A stretch of DNA of 64,000 nucleotides from Bacteroidales bacterium UBA5326 (GCA_002408205.1 DHQY01000007.1:378942-442941), one strand, 5' to 3'; counted from the stretch's first letter, positions 16,749-24,032 are shown. A program made the numbers and translations. The notes: a model not told the origin generated them from the sequence alone.

Positions 16749-16851
16749 AGATGGGATTTGTGTGCGCCAGTTTTTCGCATGAATCAGAAAGTACCAGAAT
16801 AACAGTGTGTTAAAGATCGCCGTTTGAATTTGGCGCAAACAGATCCCATCT
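16749..16851. repeat. 103-bp palindromic element with 21-bp inverted repeats
   Basis: Arms at 16749-16769 and 16831-16851 match at 19 of 21 positions (AGATGGGAT...GCGCCA and complement). The interior of about 60 bp shows no coding sense. Confidence 0.78.
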
Positions 16852-16884
16852 ATCTACGTCATGCTCTCAAAAAAACGCCAGTCA

Positions 16885-16977
16885 CAAGATATTTAGAAAA
16901 GGGAAACCTCGCGCCCGCGGAGGGAAGGACCCGGTTGCGCCAGCAACTGGGAGGCGTTTCCCGTTCTAAATATCTTG
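16885..16977 (-). repeat. 93-bp palindromic element, copy 2 (inverted relative to copy 1)
   Basis: Read on the minus strand it matches copy 1 (15545-15637) at about 82 of 93 positions. Nine of the eleven differences fall in or beside the central hairpin. The perfect terminal arms extend to 16 bp here (CACAAGATATTTAGAA, 16883-16898, and complement, 16964-16979). Confidence 0.85.
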
Positions 16978-17060
16978 TGGAAGTCCTTGCTTGTGTGAAA
17001 ATGGTACAGTGGCGGGTCTGCCGCTGCCTTCTGGGCACCGGAAGCGTTCTGATAACAATA

Positions 17061-17091
17061 CAAAAAACAGTCAAGGCTAAATAGCCTTGAC
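17061..17091 (-). terminator. Intrinsic terminator of hcp
   Basis: GTCAAGGCTA / TAGCCTTGAC (17070-17079 and 17082-17091) form a perfect 10-bp stem. On the minus strand it is followed by a run of six T (complement of 17062-17067), 26 nt after the hcp stop codon. Confidence 0.85.
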
Positions 17092-17116
17092 CGTTCTTTG
17101 GTTGCGCGAGCAATGG

Positions 17117-18733
17117 TTAGAGCTCAGGCTGAGGGCCTATGCCGAAATTTTCTACAAGCACTTTGGTCACGTTCGGAGATAAAAATCCGGGCAATGTGGG
17201 CCCCAGATGGATATTTTTAACGCCGAGGCTCAACAGTGCAAGCAGTACTATCACGGCTTTCTGTTCGTACCAGGCAATGTTATACAAAATGGGCAGCTCG
17301 TTTACATCTTTTAGCCCAAAAGCATCTTTTAGGGCCAGAGCTATTACTACCAGCGAATAGCTGTCATTGCACTGACCGGCGTCAAGAACCCTGGGAATTC
17401 CTCCGATGTCACCCAAAGGAAGCTTGTTATACCTGTATTTGGCGCAGCCGGCGGTTAAGATCACGTTATCTTTTGGAAGTGACAAGGCATAGTTGGTATA
17501 ATATTCACGGTTCTTCATTCTTCCGTCGCAACCGGCCATTACCACAAAACGTTTGATGGCACCGGACTTAACTGCATCAACAACCTTATCGGCCAAAGCA
17601 ATCACCTGATTGTGGGCAAAACCGCCTATTATTTCACCTTTTTCAATTTCGGTGGGAGGCGGACAGGCTTTAGCGCGGGTTATCAATTCAGAAAAATCCT
17701 TTTTGCCGCCTTGTTCGCGGGCGGGAATATGCTTTGCACCGGGATAGCCGGCAGAGCCTGTTGTATACATTCTATCCAGGTACGTAGCAGTTTTCAATGG
17801 CGGTACAATACAGTTGGTTGTAAAGAGGAACACTCCGTTGAAGGCTTCAAATTCTTCGCGCTGCTTCCACCATGCATTGCCGTAGTTACCCACAAAATGA
17901 GGGTACTTTTTAAAGGCAGGATAATAATGTGCCGGAAGCATCTCGCCGTGAGTATATACATCCACTCCTGTACCGGCGGTTTGTTCTAGCAATTCTTCCA
18001 TGTCTTTAAGGTCGTGTCCGCTTATAAGGATACCCGGATTTTTACCTACTCCGATGTTCACTTTGGTAATTTCGGGATTCCCGTATGTGGAGGTATTGGC
18101 CTTATCGAGCAGGGCCATGGCTTTTACTCCAAAACTGCCCACTTTCAGTACCAGGGCGGTAAGTTCATCTGCAGAGATGTCGTTACGTGATACTTCCGCC
18201 AGGGCGTCTTCTATATGAGCATAAATTTCCTCGTCTTCGTAACCCAGATTGAGCGCATGTTCAGCATAGGCGGCCATGCCTTTCAAACCGTATATGCTCA
18301 TCTGTTTTAGGGAGCGAAGGTCTTCATTGCTCTCACTAAGCACTCCCACAGAAGCCGCAACTGTCAGATATTCTTCTTCGCCGGCATACACGTTAACTTC
18401 CGGCATTGCGGGCAGGGTAACGTTGTTGGCATTTGCCTTCTCCGTAAGTTTTTTCTTTGTAGAAAAGGCTTCTGCAAGCTTTGCCTTAAGGGCCTCATCG
18501 TCAAAATTGGCGTTAGTAATGGTGCAGAACAAAGCGTCCAGAAGAAAACGACTGGCAGCCGGATCTGACAGTCCTTTAGTCCGTAACGCCCTTTGAACAA
18601 TTGCTATACCTCTTGAGGTATAAAGCAGCAGATCCATGTATGCAGCTGTCTGCGGTTCTTTTCCGCAAACTCCTTTTATGGTACAGCCTTTATTAAAAGC
18701 CGTTTCCTGACATTGAAAACAAAACATGCTCAT
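17117..18733 (-). CDS. hcp: Hydroxylamine reductase / hybrid cluster protein
   Basis: 538 residues, standard Hcp length. The N-terminal cysteine motif CX2CX8CX5C (C5, C8, C17, C23) binds the [4Fe-4S] cluster. The remaining hybrid-cluster ligands sit in 'GHDLKDMEELL', 'TTNCIVPP', 'AGCDGR', 'TAGCAKYRYNKL' and 'LDAGQCNDSYS'. Hcp is cytoplasmic and handles hydroxylamine and nitric oxide under nitrosative stress in anaerobes. It is divergent from a Crp/Fnr gene with a shared palindromic operator, the known hcp-hcpR layout. A TACTTTTG -7 element on the minus strand (18770-18763) precedes it by about 30 nt, and a terminator follows. Confidence 0.96.
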   Translation of the reverse strand: MSMFCFQCQETAFNKGCTIKGVCGKEPQTAAYMDLLLYTSRGIAIVQRALRTKGLSDPAASRFLLDALFCTITNANFDDEALKAKLAEAFSTKKKLTEKANANNVTLPAMPEVNVYAGEEEYLTVAASVGVLSESNEDLRSLKQMSIYGLKGMAAYAEHALNLGYEDEEIYAHIEDALAEVSRNDISADELTALVLKVGSFGVKAMALLDKANTSTYGNPEITKVNIGVGKNPGILISGHDLKDMEELLEQTAGTGVDVYTHGEMLPAHYYPAFKKYPHFVGNYGNAWWKQREEFEAFNGVFLFTTNCIVPPLKTATYLDRMYTTGSAGYPGAKHIPAREQGGKKDFSELITRAKACPPPTEIEKGEIIGGFAHNQVIALADKVVDAVKSGAIKRFVVMAGCDGRMKNREYYTNYALSLPKDNVILTAGCAKYRYNKLPLGDIGGIPRVLDAGQCNDSYSLVVIALALKDAFGLKDVNELPILYNIAWYEQKAVIVLLALLSLGVKNIHLGPTLPGFLSPNVTKVLVENFGIGPQPEL

Positions 18734-18762
18734 AAATTCTTATTTTATAGTTTGATAATAAA

Positions 18763-18832
18763 CAAAAGTAGTATAAGATTAATATAATAAATGTAACATC
18801 TGTTACATTTATTTGAAAAAAGACTATATTTG
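18763..18832. promoter_or_regulatory. hcp / hcpR divergent promoters with central palindromic operator
   Basis: The operator TGTAACATCTGTTACA (18792-18807) lies inside a longer perfect palindrome spanning about 18786-18813. The hcp -7 element is TACTTTTG (minus, 18770-18763) and the regulator's is TATATTTG (plus, 18825-18832). The palindrome centre is roughly 40 bp upstream of both predicted start sites, the position used by class II Crp/Fnr activators (inference). Confidence 0.78.
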
Positions 18833-18839
18833 TATTGTC

Positions 18840-19520
18840 ATGATAAACATTTATGCTTCACCCATATTTAAGGATGTACCGGAGCACGTTGTAGACAAGA
18901 TTCTTGAAAGAAAATACAAACTATTACAATTTCGTGCCGGAGCTCTTATTGCCATGCAGGGTCAGACGTACAGAACATTGTATATTATTGATGAAGGTAA
19001 GGTTCGGGGAGAAATGACCAACGAAGAAGGTGTCAATGTCATTATTGAAGAGATAGAAGCGCCCCGGGTGATAGCCCCGGCCTTCTTTTTCTCCACCGAG
19101 AACAGGCTCCCTGTAGATATCTATGCTGTAACCGATGTGACACTTGTGGCCATCTCTAAGGATCACTTTCTGGATCTGCTGCACAACAACCGGCAAGTGC
19201 TCATAAATACCATCCGTTCCATTTCTGACCGCAATCAGTTTCTTTCGGAAAGAATCAGGTTACTGCGCTTTGGTACCATAAAAAGTAAACTGTCTGCTTT
19301 TCTTATAGAACAAATGCATCTCCATGGTGTTACCGATTTTACTATAGCCCAGACACAACAGGAACTGGCAGACCTGTTTGGAGTAACCAGGCCTTCTTTA
19401 GCCCGGGCGCTCAGGCAACTTGAAGAAAGCGGTGCCATAGAAAGACACGGCACGCGACGTTATATAATAAAATCTCCGCTCTCCGGGATCATCCCAGGCG
19501 GAGGTAAATCAAAATACTAA
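18840..19520 (+). CDS. hcpR: Crp/Fnr-family regulator, HcpR-like
   Basis: 226 residues from the ATG at 18840; an in-frame TTG upstream overlaps the promoter and was rejected. The N-terminal cyclic-nucleotide-binding-like beta-barrel (about 20-125), dimerisation helix and C-terminal winged helix-turn-helix ('QELADLFGVTRPSLARALRQLE', near 175-196, in two pieces) are clear. There is no Fnr-type N-terminal cysteine cluster, which fits HcpR, a haem-based NO sensor in Porphyromonas. The gene is divergent from hcp and shares its operator. Assignment as HcpR rests on position and family, not on sequence comparison I could run. Confidence 0.82.
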   Translation: MINIYASPIFKDVPEHVVDKILERKYKLLQFRAGALIAMQGQTYRTLYIIDEGKVRGEMTNEEGVNVIIEEIEAPRVIAPAFFFSTENRLPVDIYAVTDVTLVAISKDHFLDLLHNNRQVLINTIRSISDRNQFLSERIRLLRFGTIKSKLSAFLIEQMHLHGVTDFTIAQTQQELADLFGVTRPSLARALRQLEESGAIERHGTRRYIIKSPLSGIIPGGGKSKY

Positions 19521-19525
19521 TACCA

Positions 19526-19972
19526 TTAATTGTAGGCGAATACAATGGTATATGATCCTTCGTACAGGCCGGATTTCTGCGTTTGTTGCACCTGGGAACT
19601 GGCAGCCAGCCGTACCGAGGTATTTCCTTCAGAACGGTTTTCCGGAAATGCGGAATTGGCTAACGCAGTGTCCAGACTGAAAACATCTCCTTCGAGATTC
19701 GAAAGCACGGCCGGCTTCATCACCACGTTGAAAGACACTCCTTCACCCGACCGCACTTTCATCTCACCAAGATCTATATTAACCATATCCCCTTCACCCC
19801 CGGGATGGCGGTGATTCTCAAACTCAAAATCGGTAACGGAAGAAGATTCCACGCTCACAGATTCAACCACTTCTGCCGATATATGACCAATAACGACGGT
19901 TTGTGCAAAAATTCCATTTCGCAAAAAGGTGCTGAAAATAAGCACTGTACAAAGTATTACGTACACTTTCAT
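19526..19972 (-). CDS. Secreted beta-sandwich protein, DUF4402-like
   Basis: 148 residues with a signal peptide (1-24, ending 'GIFAQ'). The mature part is a Ser/Val-rich beta protein ending 'GLYEGSYTIVFAYN', the C-terminal pattern of DUF4402-type surface proteins (a 'G-Y-x-G-x-Y-x-V' strand). No catalytic motif is visible. It sits between two Crp/Fnr genes and converges on the first with a 5-nt gap. A purine-rich 'AGAGGGAA' just before the ATG is one of the few Shine-Dalgarno-like sequences in the window. Family call tentative. Confidence 0.6.
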   Translation of the reverse strand: MKVYVILCTVLIFSTFLRNGIFAQTVVIGHISAEVVESVSVESSSVTDFEFENHRHPGGEGDMVNIDLGEMKVRSGEGVSFNVVMKPAVLSNLEGDVFSLDTALANSAFPENRSEGNTSVRLAASSQVQQTQKSGLYEGSYTIVFAYN

Positions 19973-20313
19973 TTCCCTCTGCTTTAAATAAAACCAATAT
20001 CAATTGGCTCTGTCAGAGCAAATCAATCTTCTTCAATCCCCGTTATGTTCTTTTGGATTTCTTTGGATAAATAATGGATAAATAATGAACAGTTCTTTGA
20101 GGATTGTGTTCTAAATTTAGCAAAGCGTCACGGCATTTGTTTGTAATAATTGTTACAGAAAATGCATTTTATATAAATAAAAACATTATTATCTAGCTAT
20201 CAATACTTTAAGAAATAAGATATCATTTCTTTTACAAAAAAAATTTCAAAAGTCAAAAAACCCGACGTGTAACTTTTATTACAAAATCATATTTTTTATT
20301 ATATTTGTTATGT
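19973..20313. promoter_or_regulatory. 341-bp AT-rich regulatory region with two TGTAA-N6-TTACA sites
   Basis: No gene. Contains TGTAATAATTGTTACA (20143-20158) and TGTAACTTTTATTACA (20268-20283), both with the half-sites of the hcp operator, a short direct repeat GGATAAATAAT twice near 20063-20088, and the -7 element TATATTTG (20300-20307) 6 nt before the next start codon. The second site is centred about 38 bp before that start codon. Confidence 0.7.
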
Positions 20314-20979
20314 ATGGATCCAATACATTATTCTCCTGTTTTTGCCGGTCTAACCCCTGATGAAATAGACCGTTTACTGGATGGTCATACCCAGGAGAAA
20401 TATTTTCGTAAGGGAGATTTTGTCCTTCGCAGGGGCGAACCGTACAAATCGCTTCTTATCCTTATAAAAGGGGAAGTACATGCTCAAATGAACAATTGCA
20501 GGGGCGACAAAATAATTATTGCGGATTTCCATCCACCAAAGCCTGTTATCTCTACCACGCTGTTTGCATCAGACAACCGTTCACCTGTAGACCTCCTTGC
20601 AATCACAGAAAGTGAAGTGACCGCAATCAGCAAGGAATACTTCACCTACCTGATGCAAACCAACAGCATGATATTTCTTAACACGACGCGCCATATCTCG
20701 GACAGAGCCCAGTTTCTTGTCAACAAAATCAATGTACTTATTTACGGGACCATCAAATGCAAACTCGTCAATTATTTTATTGATTACCTGGACAGAAACG
20801 GGTCGGCTGAATTTGACATATACCATTCGCACCAACATCTGGCAGATATTTTTGGTGTGACACGACCCGCATTATCCAGGGCGTTCATCCAGCTTGAGGA
20901 AATGGGTGCTATTATTAAGCACTCCGGTAAACACTACTGGGTGAATGAAAAAATCCTGCGTGCCGCAGCCCTTGTCTGA
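20314..20979 (+). CDS. Crp/Fnr-family regulator, paralogue of the HcpR-like protein
   Basis: 221 residues from the ATG at 20314; an in-frame TTG at 20305 is part of the -7 element and was rejected. Same architecture as the first regulator: sensor barrel, long dimer helix and a winged HTH with 'HLADIFGVTRPALSRAFIQLE'. Its recognition helix (FGVTRPxLxRA) is nearly identical to that of the HcpR-like protein, so both should bind the same operator. It has an operator copy in its own promoter, suggesting autoregulation or cross-regulation (inference). No Fnr cysteine cluster. Converges on the next gene with a 5-nt gap. Confidence 0.85.
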   Translation: MDPIHYSPVFAGLTPDEIDRLLDGHTQEKYFRKGDFVLRRGEPYKSLLILIKGEVHAQMNNCRGDKIIIADFHPPKPVISTTLFASDNRSPVDLLAITESEVTAISKEYFTYLMQTNSMIFLNTTRHISDRAQFLVNKINVLIYGTIKCKLVNYFIDYLDRNGSAEFDIYHSHQHLADIFGVTRPALSRAFIQLEEMGAIIKHSGKHYWVNEKILRAAALV

Positions 20980-20984
20980 GCGGG

Positions 20985-21233
20985 TTAATCATCGTTATCT
21001 CCGTCGGAAAAAGCGTCTTCAAAAGGGGAATTACCTGTAGAAACCGCTTCGTAATCTTCCCACAGTTCAGTTTCTCTCTGGTACGCGTCATCCTGATAGA
21101 GATCAATATTTTCTTCAACAAAATCGGCAAACTCTTCCATTTCCTGCGCCTTATCCTGCTTACGCTCTTTAGAGGCAGCTTCGGACAGTTTTCTGTACTT
21201 GGAAATAATTCCAATAAGTTGTTCCTTTTTCAT
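20985..21233 (-). CDS. Small acidic protein of unknown function
   Basis: 82 residues, strongly acidic C-terminus ('FEDAFSDGDNDD') and an N-terminal helical, charged part ('MKKEQLIGIISKYRKL'). No recognised domain. Support for a real gene: ATG start, 17-nt spacing from the upstream C_GCAxxG gene on the same strand, and a stop only 5 nt from a convergent gene, the same tight packing as other genes here. No signal peptide; probably cytoplasmic. Confidence 0.6.
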   Translation of the reverse strand: MKKEQLIGIISKYRKLSEAASKERKQDKAQEMEEFADFVEENIDLYQDDAYQRETELWEDYEAVSTGNSPFEDAFSDGDNDD

Positions 21234-21250
21234 AATATACTTTTAACTTA

Positions 21251-21712
21251 TCAGTTACATTCTTTAGTCATCAGATAATCAGCAAAAAGCGCCGCAGCAT
21301 CTTCTACTATTTTCACACAGGGTCTTTTAGCGTAATATGCTGCCGTCCTGGCTTCGGAAATATAAGAGCCATCTTCACCCTTTTTTATCCCTAGTAATTC
21401 CCCGCAACAGATAGAACCGTTCTTTTGCCTGAAACCTGCTGCCAATTCCCGGACGAGCCGGTATGTCTCATTTTTCCCCCGGCTGTCACCGGCCACTACA
21501 GTACCTCTCTCCAACCCTGCAAGAATAAACATCCCGCATACCGCACCACACGTCTCCCTCATCCTCCCAATACCACCTCCGAAAGGCGCCGACATTCTAA
21601 GACCCAGTTCAACAGGCAATTCATAAAGATCTCCGAATGCAGTCACCACAGATTGGGCGCAATTGTATCCGCTTTTGAATAATTCCACTGCTTTGGCAAC
21701 TCTATCCTCCAT
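21251..21712 (-). CDS. C_GCAxxG_C_C family redox protein
   Basis: 153 residues matching the family defined by its cysteine pattern: 'GYNCAQSV' (C18), then 'GGGIGRMRETCGAVCGM' with C55 and C59, and later 'NGSICCGELLG' and 'RPCVKIVEDAA'. Members are small probable redox or metal proteins of anaerobes, often beside oxidoreductases; the biochemical role is not established. It is divergent from the MBL-fold gene across a 55-bp region with a perfect 10-6-10 inverted repeat and heads a pair with the 82-residue protein. Confidence 0.88.
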   Translation of the reverse strand: MEDRVAKAVELFKSGYNCAQSVVTAFGDLYELPVELGLRMSAPFGGGIGRMRETCGAVCGMFILAGLERGTVVAGDSRGKNETYRLVRELAAGFRQKNGSICCGELLGIKKGEDGSYISEARTAAYYAKRPCVKIVEDAAALFADYLMTKECN

Positions 21713-21736
21713 TTCAGACTACTTAAAATTTAATGT

Positions 21737-21763
21737 AAATATAGTCAAAACAGACTATATTTG
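21737..21763. promoter_or_regulatory. Inverted repeat (10-6-10) overlapping the MBL-gene promoter
   Basis: AAATATAGTC (21737-21746), spacer AAAACA, GACTATATTT (21753-21762). The right arm contains the -7 element TATATTTG (21756-21763), 4 nt before the ATG at 21768; the left arm gives a TATATTT on the minus strand. A protein bound here would cover the promoter, so repression is more likely than activation (inference). Confidence 0.7.
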
Positions 21764-21767
21764 TTGC

Positions 21768-22625
21768 ATGACTGCCATACATATTCTGATAGACGACAGG
21801 CCTTCCCCTGTCGGTGACAACACCCGGGGACTAATCCCGGAACACGGATTTAGTCTGTATTTTGAGCACCTGGGCAAGAAATGGCTGCTCGATACAGGAG
21901 CTACCTCTCAATTTATAAAAAATGCTAACACGATGGGTATAGACCTGTCGGAAGCAGATCACCTGGTATTATCTCATGCGCATTATGACCATACCGGAGG
22001 ATTAAAACCGTTTTTTGAAATTAACTGCCGGGCAACCGTTTACCTGTCACGTACAGTAAAAGGCAATGCCTATTATTCATTTAAGAACGGTGAAAAACGT
22101 TTCATTGGAATGGATGAGAACCTTTTGAATGAATACAGCGGCCGTTTTCGGCTGCTGGACGACAATAATTTCTGGATAAACGAACAGGTTGGCATTTTGT
22201 GCCATATTCCTACACCTTATCCGTGCCCGAAAGGGAACCGGATTCTTAGCTCAGAAAAGGAAGGTACTGCCGTTGCAGATGATTTTTCCCACGAAATAGC
22301 CATGGTCATGAAAACTTCTGCCGGGCTGGCAATATTTTCGTCGTGTACTCACAAAGGACTGTTGAACACTTTGGCTGCTGCCTGCGATTTTGCAGGATCT
22401 TCAAATGTAATGGCCTTTATTGGTGGAACCCATCTGATAGACGGTCCGTACGAAACATACGAAGAACTTGCAGAAACAGCAGCCCTGTTACAGGAGCACT
22501 ACCCCATCATGCATCTTTATATAGGTCACTGCACGGGAGAAAATGCATTAAAGACACTTTCTCTGTTACTTCCCGGAAAAATTACAGCTTTTTACACCGG
22601 CGCTTCACATGAATTACCTGTTTAA
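21768..22625 (+). CDS. MBL-fold metallohydrolase (dihydropterin-phosphate synthase-like subgroup)
   Basis: 285 residues from the ATG at 21768, 4 nt after a -7 element. Metal ligands of the metallo-beta-lactamase fold are present: 'LLDTGAT' near 41, HXHXDH at residues 70-75 ('HAHYDHTGGL'), 'SSCTHKG' near 195, 'GGTHL' near 222 and 'IGHCTG' near 253. The order and spacing match the archaeal/bacterial group annotated as 7,8-dihydropterin-6-methyl-4-(ribofuranosyl)aminobenzene 5'-phosphate synthase-like. Real substrate unknown. The LuxR-type gene follows after 3 nt. Confidence 0.87.
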   Translation: MTAIHILIDDRPSPVGDNTRGLIPEHGFSLYFEHLGKKWLLDTGATSQFIKNANTMGIDLSEADHLVLSHAHYDHTGGLKPFFEINCRATVYLSRTVKGNAYYSFKNGEKRFIGMDENLLNEYSGRFRLLDDNNFWINEQVGILCHIPTPYPCPKGNRILSSEKEGTAVADDFSHEIAMVMKTSAGLAIFSSCTHKGLLNTLAAACDFAGSSNVMAFIGGTHLIDGPYETYEELAETAALLQEHYPIMHLYIGHCTGENALKTLSLLLPGKITAFYTGASHELPV

Positions 22626-22628
22626 ACT

Positions 22629-23393
22629 ATGGTACAAGTCGCCGATATAAGAAAAGAATTATGGTCTCTTCAGAACCTTTGTGAAGCAGATCTTGACTAC
22701 AATGCCTGGCGAAAGAAGAGAACTCTGTTTAAACAGGTGGCAGCACTCAGCCACAGCTGCTTTTTTACAGTAGATGTTTTCAGGAATACTTACGATTTTG
22801 CATCTGCCGCTTTTTCGGAATGGTTTGGTTATAAAAAAGTATGGATAGATTCCATTGAAAGACAGGGGGATTTTTTTGAGGGAATGACGCATCCGGACGA
22901 TCTGGAAAAAATAATATCCAGCCAAATTGCCCATTCACATTTCATTTACAGTCTTCCTCCGTCTGAGAGAAACGATTACAGTACGGTCTATTCGCTACGA
23001 ATGAGAAACTTATCCGGGAAATACCTGAATGTCATCAGCCGGCAGAAAGTCATTCAGCAGGACCGTAACGGAAAAGCCTGGATTATCCTGGGTGAAGTAA
23101 CCCTGTTACCACGGCAGACACCTTTGACAGACATACAAAGTCTTACAATAAACCTGAAAACAGGGCAGCTGGTCTGCCCATCCGACCGGTTGTCCGGTCA
23201 GAACCGTCTTTCTTCAAGAGAAGAGGAAGTATTCAGGCTTATGGCATGCGGATGCCTGAGCAAAGAAATCGCCGGCCAATTGTGTATAAGCGTCAACACA
23301 GTTAACAATCACAGAAAAAACATATTAAGAAAATTACAGGCCGGCAATGCGATTGAAGCCATAAACGCTATGCGTTCACGGCATCCATTCTAA
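22629..23393 (+). CDS. LuxR-type transcriptional regulator with PAS-like N-terminal domain
   Basis: 254 residues. The C-terminus (about 190-250) is a LuxR/GerE helix-turn-helix: 'LSSREEEVFRLMACGCLSKEI' (in part) then 'AGQLCISVNTVNNHRKNILRKL'. The N-terminal 150 residues contain 'GMTHPDDLEKI', the HPDD signature typical of PAS-fold sensors, but no receiver aspartate, so it is not a response regulator. It is 3 nt downstream of the MBL gene, suggesting that the regulator senses the substrate or product of that enzyme (inference). The 3' end overlaps the convergent gene by 18 nt. Confidence 0.86.
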   Translation: MVQVADIRKELWSLQNLCEADLDYNAWRKKRTLFKQVAALSHSCFFTVDVFRNTYDFASAAFSEWFGYKKVWIDSIERQGDFFEGMTHPDDLEKIISSQIAHSHFIYSLPPSERNDYSTVYSLRMRNLSGKYLNVISRQKVIQQDRNGKAWIILGEVTLLPRQTPLTDIQSLTINLKTGQLVCPSDRLSGQNRLSSREEEVFRLMACGCLSKEIAGQLCISVNTVNNHRKNILRKLQAGNAIEAINAMRSRHPF

Positions 23394-23969
23394 AATGCCG
23401 CTTACGGGGTTTTTCTTTCGCCACTGAACGAAATCCGGGCAGTTATGAATACCGTGTTCCAACACGGCATTATAGATTTCAACGCCTTTTACCTCACTTT
23501 GCGTACCCAGATCGTATTTGATACTCAGTATAGCTTCCCGGGTTCGGGGATCGAGCCTGGCAGCAATTCTGTCGGTTACTTCCTCTATGTAACCATCGTA
23601 CCTCGATCCTTTCCGTATATGTATCAGATCCAGTTTCCAGGTAACATTGCCGGCTGTAATGCATGTAATATGCCATTCTATGCATTCCTCCGGCGTATCA
23701 AGAAGATTCAGGAAGCGAAATTCCTTTATGGCCCCATTCCGGGTAATGGCTGCCATAAGGCCAAAACTCCACGATAACATATCGCCCCCGGAATATACAT
23801 GAATATCTATATCCCGGTTCCACATCATCAGATCTGTTTTCAAGGACCCGACAATATGCATAGTCCCGTCCATTTTCCGGACCGTTTCCTCAATACGCAA
23901 TCCGTGCAGCACATCGAATGCAGCCTGCCTGGTCGTGTACGACATTTCAAATAAATCCCGGGCGTTCAT
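23376..23969 (-). CDS. Nucleotidyltransferase-like protein
   Basis: 197 residues. 'HIVGSLKTDLMMWNRDIDIHVYS' (read as two pieces near residues 40-60) looks like the GS...DxD core of the nucleotidyltransferase fold, and a further acidic residue lies in 'WKLDLIHIRKG'. No other domain or signal peptide. It could be a small-molecule nucleotidyltransferase or an inactive relative. Substrate unknown. The 3' end overlaps the LuxR-type gene by 18 nt. Confidence 0.62.
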   Translation of the reverse strand: MNARDLFEMSYTTRQAAFDVLHGLRIEETVRKMDGTMHIVGSLKTDLMMWNRDIDIHVYSGGDMLSWSFGLMAAITRNGAIKEFRFLNLLDTPEECIEWHITCITAGNVTWKLDLIHIRKGSRYDGYIEEVTDRIAARLDPRTREAILSIKYDLGTQSEVKGVEIYNAVLEHGIHNCPDFVQWRKKNPVSGILEWMP

Positions 23970-24032
23970 ATTATGGTGTAAAAATACTAAAAATGGCCGG
24001 AAATGACTATTTGCATACTATGATGTTACTCG

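Larger units (their letters stand above)
15253..17116. other. 1.86-kb gene-free island of palindromic repeat elements
   Basis: No open frame here has family resemblance or a credible start. The stretch holds a three-copy 51-bp tandem repeat, seven long imperfect palindromes of roughly 90-117 bp from five sequence families, a short perfect hairpin (15986-16007) and the hcp terminator. The elements are listed separately. It lies upstream of the DUF6515-like gene (minus strand) and downstream of hcp (minus strand), so any transcript through it is read from hcp, which has its own terminator. Confidence 0.8.

Noticed and set aside
15545..16977. Integron attC cassette array
   Set aside because: Sizes fit attC sites, but the RYYYAAC/GTTRRRY boundary sequences are not seen, no integrase is present and there are no cassette genes between elements.
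15253..17116. CRISPR array
   Set aside because: The repeats are five different palindromic families of about 100 bp, not one short direct repeat with unique spacers, and no cas gene is nearby.
18813..18839. TTG start at 18813 for the HcpR-like gene, and similar upstream TTG/GTG starts at 20305, 7435, 58144 and 59142
   Set aside because: These codons lie in or before the TAnnTTTG promoter element; the ATG a few bases downstream is the sensible start in each case.
21251..21712. Ferredoxin assignment for the cysteine-rich 153-residue protein
   Set aside because: Cysteine spacing matches the C_GCAxxG_C_C family rather than CX2CX2CX3C ferredoxins.
22629..23393. Two-component response regulator
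   Set aside because: The N-terminal part lacks the receiver-domain Asp/Asp/Lys set; it is PAS-like, and no histidine kinase is adjacent.
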